24,547 nt of DNA from a virus. The stretch's first letter is position 1. The number at the start of each line of letters is the position of its first letter. The notes beneath the pieces are model-generated. The model was not told the origin of the DNA, ran no database searches, and saw only the letters and a program-made list of their open reading frames with translations. Both the position numbers and the translations under genes were made by a program. Below are positions 7,093 through 13,219 of this stretch, piece by piece. The DNA lies in the IMG/VR virus record IMGVR_UViG_3300034418_003125, positions 1-24,547 of that record. One strand, given 5' to 3'.

Positions 7093-7477
7093 AAAAAGCT
7101 TATCGGTTTATCAAGATGACCTTACTATGGAGTGCGTTAAGTTTAACTGCGCTAAAATATTAACTGCATTTAAGGGATTAGATACTAATTTTACTAACTT
7201 ACTGGCTGAAAGTTTAAAGCGTAACGGATTTACAGACCAGCGTTTAACCGATGCAGTAAACTATGTGATTGATAACTGCCCTTATCCATCGCCCAGTGTT
7301 GCTGAATTTGTTAAATTTGACAAAAGCGTAAAGGTTTATTCGTATGATGAAATGATTAAACTGGGTTATGGCACAGAGCCTTTTAAAAAAGTAAGGCTAA
7401 ACCAAGAGCAAGAGAAGCCGTTATGGGTGTTTGCGAGTGATTACGAGAAATATGGACTTAAAAAATTTGAGTGGTAA
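7025..7477 (+). CDS. Replication-associated protein, candidate helicase loader
   Basis: 150 residues, mainly helical in the first 100, with a segment (FTDQRLTDAVNYVIDNCPYP then SPSVAEFVKFD) resembling small phage proteins found next to replisome organisers and sometimes described as helicase-loader-like (G39P type). That role is inferred mainly from context. The ATG at 7025 follows AAATAAACAAA and overlaps the preceding gene by 68 bases in another frame; an alternative start at 7127 (MECVKFN) would remove the overlap but has a poorer leader. Confidence 0.5.
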   Translation: MEKIGDKLALKTLTSLSNGTLDEKSLSVYQDDLTMECVKFNCAKILTAFKGLDTNFTNLLAESLKRNGFTDQRLTDAVNYVIDNCPYPSPSVAEFVKFDKSVKVYSYDEMIKLGYGTEPFKKVRLNQEQEKPLWVFASDYEKYGLKKFEW

Positions 7478-7674
7478 TGGCAACAATAAAACAGATTTCA
7501 CTAATTGAGCCACAAATGGCTATCTTTGTAATTAAGAAGCTACTGCACCAAGTAAATGATGAAGCCATAAGCCAAGCTATTAGCAAACTAAAGGATGAAG
7601 ATTTCGAAGAACTGGTCAATATTTTGATGTGGCTGGGATATGAAGAAAAAACAATTAATCAAATACTAAAATAA
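7477..7674 (+). CDS. Small hypothetical protein
   Basis: 65 residues, helical, acidic in the centre (DEAISQAISKLKDEDFEELV). The start is the ATG at 7477, which overlaps the previous stop by one base (TAATG), rather than the GTG two codons earlier. Co-translated with the replication genes; function unknown. Confidence 0.5.
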   Translation: MATIKQISLIEPQMAIFVIKKLLHQVNDEAISQAISKLKDEDFEELVNILMWLGYEEKTINQILK

Positions 7675-7681
7675 AAAAATT

Positions 7682-7867
7682 ATGTACAATAGAAAGTTTA
7701 AAAGAGGCGTAAAACCAATCGAAGACAGAACAAAGATAAAGAACGAAGCCAAATCAATAAGGTTTACACAAACAGAAAGGGAGCTTTTAGAGTCTTTTTT
7801 AGAAGCTAATGGCATAACCTTTACTGAACTGGTTAAAACTCGCTTAAAAGACATTATAGGGGCTTAA
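7682..7867 (+). CDS. Ribbon-helix-helix DNA-binding protein
   Basis: 61 residues. The C-terminal 38 residues fit an Arc/MetJ-type ribbon-helix-helix: a short strand (AKSIRFT), a first helix (QTERELLESFLEANG), a turn (ITF) and a second helix (TELVKTRLKDII). The N-terminus is basic (YNRKFKRGVK). Probably a dimeric regulator of a nearby phage promoter. Start at 7682 follows an A-run. Confidence 0.6.
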   Translation: MYNRKFKRGVKPIEDRTKIKNEAKSIRFTQTERELLESFLEANGITFTELVKTRLKDIIGA

Positions 7868-7891
7868 ATGTAATAAAATAAAAAAGAAACA

Positions 7892-8230
7892 ATGAAACCA
7901 ATAAATCACGCTTTGATAAGCCACTATTACGAAGGAATAAATAGAAAGCAATTAACTCCCGACGATTTTCGTAAATTATACAATCGAATTATCGCAGACT
8001 ATCGGCTAACGGAATACGCGAATAGTAGGAACGCTGATACGGTATGTATCCGTCAAGCTATAATGAAGATAGCAAAAGAAAAGACTAATTTAACATTGAA
8101 GCAAATTGGCTCGATTTGGGGAATTGACCATAGTACTGTTATTCACGGTCTTCGGAGGGTGGAGGATGCCCACGATACAAACGATGAAATCTATTTGAAC
8201 TGGGAGTCGGAGGTTTACAGATATTTTTAA
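7892..8230 (+). CDS. Stand-alone DnaA domain IV-like DNA-binding protein
   Basis: 112 residues. Residues ~52-95 match the DNA-binding domain IV of bacterial DnaA: IRQAIMKIAKEKTNLTLKQI, then GSIWGIDHSTVIHGLRRVED, including the DnaA signature Asp79-His-Ser-Thr-Val83 and His85. There is no AAA+ ATPase domain. In DnaA this signature reads bases of the DnaA box, so the protein may bind DnaA boxes in host or phage DNA, either to recruit/mimic the initiator or to block it. It sits in the replication block with the genome's AAAAGAAACA leader. The domain call is strong; its action is inferred. Confidence 0.75.
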   Translation: MKPINHALISHYYEGINRKQLTPDDFRKLYNRIIADYRLTEYANSRNADTVCIRQAIMKIAKEKTNLTLKQIGSIWGIDHSTVIHGLRRVEDAHDTNDEIYLNWESEVYRYF

Positions 8231-8241
8231 AAACTAAAACA

Positions 8242-8655
8242 ATGGACATACAAAAACTAACAGATAGCGAGTTAAGCACTTTGATTAAAGAGTGCAGGTT
8301 AGAACTTGAGCAACGGAAGCAGAGCCTTGAGGATGTACTACTGGAAGACGATTTTCAAAAGTATAAAAGCAAGTATGCACGACTAACTTTATTCTACGAC
8401 TTTTGCAGAGGTGTTTACTCGGTTACTGAAAGCGAGTTAAAAGAAAAGAATCAAAGCAAGAAAAAGCGCAATATTAGAAACGCAGTTATTAACTACTTGC
8501 TTTCGGAGGGTTTTAGCCATCAAGACATCGTGGATGAGTTTGATTTAGCACGAACAAGTTTAAGCAGTCCGATTAGCTATCACGAAAAGTACTACAAGCT
8601 TGACAAGAACTACACAGATATTTTTGAGGATGTTAAACAATTTTTTGAGGATTAG
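8242..8655 (+). CDS. Helix-turn-helix protein, possibly a diverged DnaA domain IV relative
   Basis: 137 residues: an N-terminal charged coiled-coil-like region (ELSTLIKECRLELEQRKQ), then a helical domain at ~75-137 (NIRNAVINYLLSEGFSHQDI, VDEFDLARTSLSSPISYHEK). The second part lines up helix by helix with the DnaA-like protein encoded just upstream (IRxAxxxxxxxxxxxxxxDI, then a recognition-helix-like Arg-Thr-Ser segment, then a similar acidic tail), but the Asp-His-Ser-Thr-Val signature is lost. Relationship is inference from reading. Starts 11 bases after its neighbour. Confidence 0.5.
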   Translation: MDIQKLTDSELSTLIKECRLELEQRKQSLEDVLLEDDFQKYKSKYARLTLFYDFCRGVYSVTESELKEKNQSKKKRNIRNAVINYLLSEGFSHQDIVDEFDLARTSLSSPISYHEKYYKLDKNYTDIFEDVKQFFED

Positions 8656-8657
8656 AT

Positions 8658-9299
8658 ATGGCAACTAATAAGAGAAAATGTAAGGAATGCCAAAAGGTGT
8701 TTGAAAAGAAGCAACCACTACAATACGTTTGCAGTCCTATGTGCGCCATAAACTATGCCAAGAAAAAGGAGAAGTCTAAATGGCAAAAGGAGAAGAAACG
8801 GCGATTAATTGACCTTGAAAGCGTAAGCGGTGTTCAATCAAAGTATATCCAGCCAAAGGTTAACGAGTTAGTAAGAATAATTGACAATGGATTACCTTGC
8901 ATTGCAACTGGCAACTTTGGAAAGATGGCTGCTGGTCATTATTACCACGCTGGTGGTCATAGTCAAATAAGATTCAACCTGCATAACATTCACATCCAAT
9001 CATTTCAGTCGAATAGTTTTAAAAGTGGCGATGCGCTAAATTATAGGCAAGGCATTATAAATACATACGGAGAAGAATATATTGAATTTATGGAGTCGCT
9101 GAAACAAACACCAATAAACGACCACACAAAGGTTTTCTACCTTGAGTTAAACAACAAGCTAATAGAAGTAAAAAAGTGGCTTAAAACGCAAATAAATGGG
9201 CAAATGCAAGATGTTTCCAATAGAATACAACTGCGAAACGAAGTAAACTTGCTATTAGGAATTTATGAAAGGGAATATTGCATATTTAAAAACGCATAA
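8658..9299 (+). CDS. ninG: NinG/Rap-type recombination protein
   Basis: 213 residues of the lambda NinG (Rap) family, structure-specific recombination nucleases acting on Holliday junctions and D-loops. An N-terminal zinc-finger-like set is complete (Cys8, Cys11, Cys25, Cys29). The conserved core is present: NGLPCIATGNFGKMAAGHYY, then HAGGHSQIRFNLHNIHIQS and SGDALNYRQGIINTYGEE, with its His/Asn residues. It starts two bases after the previous stop and ends one base before another nuclease. Fits with the Rad52-like protein and exonuclease upstream as a full phage recombination set. Confidence 0.85.
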   Translation: MATNKRKCKECQKVFEKKQPLQYVCSPMCAINYAKKKEKSKWQKEKKRRLIDLESVSGVQSKYIQPKVNELVRIIDNGLPCIATGNFGKMAAGHYYHAGGHSQIRFNLHNIHIQSFQSNSFKSGDALNYRQGIINTYGEEYIEFMESLKQTPINDHTKVFYLELNNKLIEVKKWLKTQINGQMQDVSNRIQLRNEVNLLLGIYEREYCIFKNA

Positions 9300-9785
9300 A
9301 TGATTAAATTAGAAATAAGCAACAGTCAATATAGCCGAGCAAAAGAACTTTATGAATTTAAAGTATTGAAAAATTCAATAAAAAAAGGCGAGGGGAATAT
9401 ATTTGGTGCTATTGGTGAAATAATGGTAAACGATTACTTTATAGGCAAGGGTGCCAATGTAGATTTAAATCAAACATATGACTACGATTTAATAATTAAC
9501 GGATTTAAGGTTGATGTAAAATGCAAGGCTACTAATTATGAGCCAAAAGATTATTTTAATGCCGTTATTCCAGCTTACAATCCACATCAAAAGTGCGATT
9601 TTTACTTTTTCACTTATGTAACTTATAATTTTAAGACCTGCTATTTAGCTGGATATAAAAAAAAGCAAGATTTTTTTAAGGAATCAAGGTTAGCTAAAAA
9701 AGGAGAAATTGATGTAGGAAATTGGAAGTTTAAAACAGATACTTATGTATTGCAAATAGCTGATTTGATTAAATTCAAGCAATAA
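9300..9785 (+). CDS. PD-(D/E)XK nuclease
   Basis: 161 residues with a clear PD-(D/E)XK core: Glu40 (FGAIGEIMVNDYF), Asp63 (YDYDLIINGF), then Asp72-Val-Lys74 (KVDVKCKATN). The rest of the fold follows with beta strands (CDFYFFTYVTYN, TCYLAGYKKK). Related proteins include Holliday-junction resolvases and restriction-like endonucleases. Being directly next to ninG suggests a recombination or resolution role. The gene is more A/T-rich than ninG, which may indicate a different origin. Confidence 0.65.
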   Translation: MIKLEISNSQYSRAKELYEFKVLKNSIKKGEGNIFGAIGEIMVNDYFIGKGANVDLNQTYDYDLIINGFKVDVKCKATNYEPKDYFNAVIPAYNPHQKCDFYFFTYVTYNFKTCYLAGYKKKQDFFKESRLAKKGEIDVGNWKFKTDTYVLQIADLIKFKQ

Positions 9786-9812
9786 AAAAGTAAATAAATC
9801 AAGTAAAAACCT

Positions 9813-9820
9813 TATCTTTA
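9813..9820 (+). promoter_or_regulatory. Possible promoter for the SSB-like gene
   Basis: TATCTTTA, one mismatch to TAnnTTTG, lies in the 73-base gap before the SSB-like gene. The same bases form a small hairpin (CCTTA...TAAGG), so the element is uncertain. No -33 TTG is seen. Confidence 0.3.
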
Positions 9821-9858
9821 AGGAACTCAAACAATTAAATAATTTAAACTAAAAAATT

Positions 9859-10161
9859 ATGGCAAAACTATTAACTGGAAGTATTAACCTTTCAAAAATT
9901 GACAAGACAAAAATTGTTGACCGAGATAAGAACGGCAATCCGTTTGAGAATAACGCAAAGTATTTGAACGTGGTAGTATGGATAAACGATGAATTAGATA
10001 ACTACGGTAATAAGGCGTCAATCCAAATAGGTCAATCTAAGGAGGAAAGAGAAGCTGGGTCAAAATCCATTTACATCGGAAACCTAAAAGAGCCACAAGG
10101 CAGAAATAACGAGCCAACAAGCACAAGAAGCGCACAAGTTGCTGATGACTTGCCATTTTAA
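9859..10161 (+). CDS. Single-stranded DNA-binding-like protein
   Basis: 100 residues. The body has OB-fold-like strands (YLNVVVWINDELDNYGNKAS, IQIGQSKEER, KSIYIGNLK) and the C-terminus ends ADDLPF, the acidic SSB tail that recruits replication and repair proteins. At 100 residues it is shorter than host SSB, and the match outside the tail is modest. It would protect single strands made by the exonuclease. The start follows AACTAAAAAATT. Confidence 0.6.
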   Translation: MAKLLTGSINLSKIDKTKIVDRDKNGNPFENNAKYLNVVVWINDELDNYGNKASIQIGQSKEEREAGSKSIYIGNLKEPQGRNNEPTSTRSAQVADDLPF

Positions 10162-10165
10162 AGAT

Positions 10166-10264
10166 ATGAAACAGATAGATAGATGGCTAATAGCCTTATA
10201 CATCATTATGCTTTATATGACGTATGAAGTAAACCGATTAATAAAGGGTAACTTTTTTAACTGA
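10166..10264 (+). CDS. 32-residue membrane peptide
   Basis: A short open frame starting four bases after the SSB-like stop, encoding a peptide with one strongly hydrophobic segment (WLIALYIIMLYMTYEV) flanked by basic residues at both ends. Typical of small phage single-pass membrane peptides. Function unknown. Supported only by position and composition. Confidence 0.4.
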   Translation: MKQIDRWLIALYIIMLYMTYEVNRLIKGNFFN

Positions 10265-10302
10265 TGTGCATAACTTGAGAAAATAAAGAAAGTAATATTT
10301 GT

Positions 10303-10310
10303 TATATTTA
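10303..10310 (+). promoter_or_regulatory. Possible promoter between early and late regions
   Basis: TATATTTA, one mismatch to TAnnTTTG, in the non-coding gap before the packaging genes. A TTG at 10275-10277 is 25 bases upstream, longer than the usual spacing. Confidence 0.3.
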
Positions 10311-10332
10311 AGCCGATTTGATTTGGTTAAAT

Positions 10333-10372
10333 GAGTAGGTGTTTGAGGTGAGACTTTGCACCTGCTCTTTTT
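10333..10372 (+). terminator. Strong terminator or attenuator before the packaging genes
   Basis: GAGTAGGTG (10333-10341) pairs with CACCTGCTC (10359-10367) in a 9-bp stem with one G-T pair, a 17-base loop, and five T afterwards. The loop holds a second copy of the left arm (GAGGTG, 10345-10350) that could compete for the same 3' arm. It ends the early transcript or controls read-through into the terminase genes. Confidence 0.75.
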
Positions 10373-10390
10373 AAGTTTAAGAAATGGCAA

Positions 10391-10672
10391 ATGTTTACTT
10401 TAGATGATTTTGAGGAGTGTGCTGAGTTTATATTAGAATATGGTGTTTATATCGCTTTACTGGTGATGGATTGGCTTGAAAAAGAGGAACGATACGAGGA
10501 GTGCGAAATAATATACTTAACGATTTTAATAATGAACTTATCGAACGACTGGAATCTGCCAAGTAAACTAACGGAAACAACATTTGAAGAGTTATGCGCT
10601 ATGACTAATCAAGATAGAGACGAAGAAGATTATAGAATGGTAGCGTACGAGATAATTAAAAGCATTGAATAA
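10391..10672 (+). CDS. Small acidic hypothetical protein
   Basis: 93 residues, very acidic (DDFEECAEFILEYG, TNQDRDEEDYRMV), with a hydrophobic helix (VYIALLVMDWLEKE) that is probably buried rather than membrane-spanning. It follows the terminator at 10333-10372 and precedes the terminase genes. An ATG at 10384 in another frame stops after seven codons, so the ATG at 10391 is used. No family recognised. Confidence 0.5.
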   Translation: MFTLDDFEECAEFILEYGVYIALLVMDWLEKEERYEECEIIYLTILIMNLSNDWNLPSKLTETTFEELCAMTNQDRDEEDYRMVAYEIIKSIE

Positions 10673-10673
10673 G

Positions 10674-11081
10674 ATGGCAGCACCTAAAGGAAATAAATTT
10701 GCACAGAAATGGACTGAAGAAACTGCGTTAAGTAAGATTAACGAGGTGCTAAAATACTGCAAGGATAACCCTAATAATTATCATTTAGGATATGCGCTAA
10801 TAGAGTGCGATGTTTACCCAGATTGGTGGGCATACATAGCTAATACCTACGAGGATAATGAAGAAGTTTTTAGAGCAATAAAAAAGGTAGAGGTATTATT
10901 AGAGCAAAGAATAATAAATAGCACCTTAACTGGAGATATAAAAAGTGCAGCTATGGCAATATTCTACCTAAAAAATAAACACGGCTATAAAGACAAGCAA
11001 GAGGTGGATAACACCAATAGAACAGTAGAGCCTACGCAATACGTTATCGTAAATGATAGAAATACTAACACATCAAGCTGA
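10674..11081 (+). CDS. terS: Terminase small subunit
   Basis: 135 residues upstream of and overlapping the large terminase gene. The N-terminus (MAAPKGNKFAQKWTEETAL) is typical of phage small terminases; a helix-turn-helix-like segment follows (YALIECDVYPDWWAYIANTY) and the C-terminal helices (LEQRIINSTLTGDIKSAAMA, IFYLKNKHGYKDKQE) match the oligomerisation part of this family. It recognises the phage packaging site and stimulates the large subunit. The ATG at 10674 is preferred to a TTG three codons earlier. It overlaps the large subunit by 29 bases. Confidence 0.75.
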   Translation: MAAPKGNKFAQKWTEETALSKINEVLKYCKDNPNNYHLGYALIECDVYPDWWAYIANTYEDNEEVFRAIKKVEVLLEQRIINSTLTGDIKSAAMAIFYLKNKHGYKDKQEVDNTNRTVEPTQYVIVNDRNTNTSS

Positions 11082-12249
11082 GTTCCTTAAGAGCAACGCA
11101 GTACATACTGGATTAGTTGCTGGTTTCGGTAGTGGTAAAAGTATCGCAGCTACGATTAAGACTATTGAAAAGAAAAAGCAATACCCGAATATTTCGGTAG
11201 CTTATTATCTGCCTACTTACTCCCTAATAAAAGACATCGCATTTCCTAACTTTGAGAAGTACCTGCAAATGATGGGTATAACTTACGACCTTAATAAGTC
11301 GGATAAAGAGTTTAACACCGAATATGGTAAGATAATAATGAGGTCAATAGATAGTCCCGAGTACATAATCGGCTACGAGGTAGGTTATAGCTTAATAGAC
11401 GAAGCAGATATTCCGCCAAAGGACAAAATGCGCCAAGTGCTAGTCAATGTAGTAGCAAGGAATAGAAAAAAGCTACCTAACGGAGAGCATAATAGTTTAG
11501 ACTTTGTAAGCACTCCCGAGGGGTTTAGGTTTATGTACGATTTTTTCGTTAAAAATAAGGATGAAAATAGAGTGTTGGTTAAGGCGAGAACAAAAGACAA
11601 CCCATATCTGCCAAGTGCATACATTGAGACCTTAAAAGGCATCTATTCGGCTACGGAATTAGAGGCTTATTTGAATGGCGAGTTTGTAAATATTACAAGT
11701 GGAAACGTTTACTATGCTTTTGATAGGGTAAACAACCATTCGGATAGAGAAGCGCAAGAGGGCGATATATTGCACGTTGGTATGGACTTTAACATTAATC
11801 AAATGTGCGCTATTGTAAACGTGATAGATAACGGAGTAGCGACTGCAGTAGCGGAGTATATCAATTACTATAACACCGATGCAGTAGCGAGTAAGATAAA
11901 GCAAGACTTTCCTAATAACCGAGTAATAGTGTACCCAGACGCAAGTGGAAAGAATAGAAAAACCAGCGCAGCGGAAACTGATATTAACATCCTCAAAAAG
12001 TATAATTTCGGGATTAAGGCACTAACGAGCAATCCATTTGTAAGGGATAGAATTAACACAATGAATAAGGTTTTTGAAAATAAAATGGTATTCATAAATA
12101 CCTATAAATGCCCTATCTTTACAGAGCATTTAGAAACGATAGGCTATAAGAACGACGAGCCAGACAAAAGCATTAACCATAGTACAGATGCGATGGGTTA
12201 TTTCGTTTGGTATAATTACGGAAAGGCTAAACCTAAAGTGTATCTATGA
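11053..12249 (+). CDS. terL: Terminase large subunit
   Basis: 398 residues with both terminase domains. ATPase: Walker A GFGSGKS (24-30), Walker B YSLIDEAD with Asp116-Glu117, and coupling motif STPEG (153-157). RNase-H-like nuclease: Asp245 (GMDFN), Asp296 (VYPDAS) and Asp379 (STDAMGYF), the expected metal-binding set. It cuts concatemeric DNA and drives it into the prohead through a portal. The length is at the short end for the family but no motif is missing. The portal gene that usually follows is absent from this window. Confidence 0.93.
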   Translation: MIEILTHQAEFLKSNAVHTGLVAGFGSGKSIAATIKTIEKKKQYPNISVAYYLPTYSLIKDIAFPNFEKYLQMMGITYDLNKSDKEFNTEYGKIIMRSIDSPEYIIGYEVGYSLIDEADIPPKDKMRQVLVNVVARNRKKLPNGEHNSLDFVSTPEGFRFMYDFFVKNKDENRVLVKARTKDNPYLPSAYIETLKGIYSATELEAYLNGEFVNITSGNVYYAFDRVNNHSDREAQEGDILHVGMDFNINQMCAIVNVIDNGVATAVAEYINYYNTDAVASKIKQDFPNNRVIVYPDASGKNRKTSAAETDINILKKYNFGIKALTSNPFVRDRINTMNKVFENKMVFINTYKCPIFTEHLETIGYKNDEPDKSINHSTDAMGYFVWYNYGKAKPKVYL

Positions 12250-12401
12250 TGGAGTTAGAGGCGCAAATATTAGAACTAATTGAAAAACTAAACGACTGCC
12301 CTAACTTAAGGGATGAAAATAAGTTGTATAAACTACTTGGAAAAATAGAAAATGAACGAATACAGAATAACGGCAAACGGCAAAGAGAAGAAAATAGTTA
12401 A
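12246..12401 (+). CDS. Small hypothetical protein between terminase and tail genes
   Basis: A 51-residue open frame (50 residues if the second ATG at 12249 is used), starting with ATGATG that overlaps the terminase stop and ending inside the next gene (50-base overlap in another frame). The peptide is acidic then basic and helical (MELEAQILELIEKLNDCPNL). The tight coupling to terL and the coherent composition suggest it is real. Function unknown. Confidence 0.4.
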   Translation: MMELEAQILELIEKLNDCPNLRDENKLYKLLGKIENERIQNNGKRQREENS

Positions 12402-13068
12402 GCTTCCGACTGGCAGACACGAGGTAACTCTTGAACAATGGAATAACGCTTACAAGTATGTAGAGTTAGCCGTAGAGGCGAATAGACTATTTGAAGAGGG
12501 TAAACTTGAGAAAAGCCAAGCAAAGGTAATAGAGTCAATGTGCGGCACCATCGCAGCGTTAGGCGAGGGCATCACATACGAGGAATTACTGAACGTGGAG
12601 TTTAACAAGATTAATAACTTGTTCTTGATTCAGTTTGGCTGGTTAAGTGAAGAAAAGCCAAAGCGCAACTTTAAGATTAAAGGCAAGAAGTTTAGTGTGC
12701 CGAAATTTGAGCAGGGTACTTGTGGGGACTTTATGGATGTAATGAGTTTATTGGCTATGCACGAAGAATATAACGATGCAGAAAAAGGATTGCTTATTGC
12801 TGCGGTTTATATGCGTAACGGAGAGTACTATCAAGACCTTGAGGAGATTAATCAGCGCATTGAGTTCTTGAAGAAGTATGGCAGAATGGATTTATTTTAC
12901 TCCGCCGCTTTTTTTTTGTTGAGTTCGTTGAGGAGTTACAAAATAGACACCCAGCGACATTCGGCAGTAGTAAGGGAAATGGAAAAGCTAACAAGTACCT
13001 TAGTCAGTTGGGCTACTATCCTCTTTTCGCAAGTGTCGCAGAGGCTGGAGTCTTTTCGTACAACGTAG
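12352..13068 (+). CDS. Tail-assembly-chaperone-like protein, zero-frame product
   Basis: 238 residues as read without frameshift. The first ~187 look like one coherent protein (ANGKEKKIVKLPTGRHEVTL, EQGTCGDFMDVMSLLAMHEE, YYQDLEEINQRIEFLKKYGR) and by position and architecture resemble the G-type tail assembly chaperones of siphophages. After a run of nine T (12909-12917) the zero-frame sequence turns Ser/Arg-rich and low quality for its last ~50 residues, while the -1 frame continues as a convincing protein. The zero-frame stop at 13068 may be the short form. Alternatively the gene carries a real or sequencing frameshift. Confidence 0.6.
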   Translation: MNEYRITANGKEKKIVKLPTGRHEVTLEQWNNAYKYVELAVEANRLFEEGKLEKSQAKVIESMCGTIAALGEGITYEELLNVEFNKINNLFLIQFGWLSEEKPKRNFKIKGKKFSVPKFEQGTCGDFMDVMSLLAMHEEYNDAEKGLLIAAVYMRNGEYYQDLEEINQRIEFLKKYGRMDLFYSAAFFLLSSLRSYKIDTQRHSAVVREMEKLTSTLVSWATILFSQVSQRLESFRTT

Positions 13069-13178
13069 CGTGGTGGAAGTTTTGGCGAAAGGATTTAAAC
13101 AGATTTGACCAAGTGCTAAACACGAGATTAGATGAGGTTATGGCTTTTATAGAATATAAGAGTGCATCGGCTCAATAA
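12864..13178 (+). CDS. -1 frame extension of the chaperone gene (GT-type fusion)
   Basis: Open in the -1 frame from just after a stop at 12861-12863 to the TAA at 13176-13178, without its own good start. From 12918 it encodes 86 residues that look like real protein (FVEELQNRHPATFGSS, YLSQLGYYPLFASVAEAGVF, SYNVAWWKFWRKDLNRFDQV). Joined by a -1 shift in the T-run, the product would be 275 residues. This mirrors the G/GT arrangement of siphophage tail assembly chaperones, where the rare fusion protein loads the tape measure. A T-run can also cause transcript slippage. Confidence 0.65.
   Translation, partial: VLEEVWQNGFILLRRFFFVEFVEELQNRHPATFGSSKGNGKANKYLSQLGYYPLFASVAEAGVFSYNVAWWKFWRKDLNRFDQVLNTRLDEVMAFIEYKSASAQ
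12907..12918 (+). promoter_or_regulatory. Programmed -1 frameshift slippery site
   Basis: Zero-frame codons GCT TTT TTT TTG contain two overlapping perfect heptamers (T TTT TTT and T TTT TTG) in the correct register for -1 slippage. No obvious downstream stem-loop was seen. Confidence 0.6.
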
Positions 13179-13219
13179 TTAAAAAATTTGTAATTTAGAA
13201 TAGTTAAATTTACCGAGAT
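13179..13219 (+). promoter_or_regulatory. 41-base leader of the first tail gene (promoter-like)
   Basis: An A/T-rich gap containing TAAATTTA (13205-13212, one mismatch to TAnnTTTG) and ending ACCGAGAT before ATG. It has the same length and nearly the same 3' end as the gap at 21975-22015. A TTTG at 13187-13190 is only 14 bases upstream, so the -33 assignment is unsure. Confidence 0.4.
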
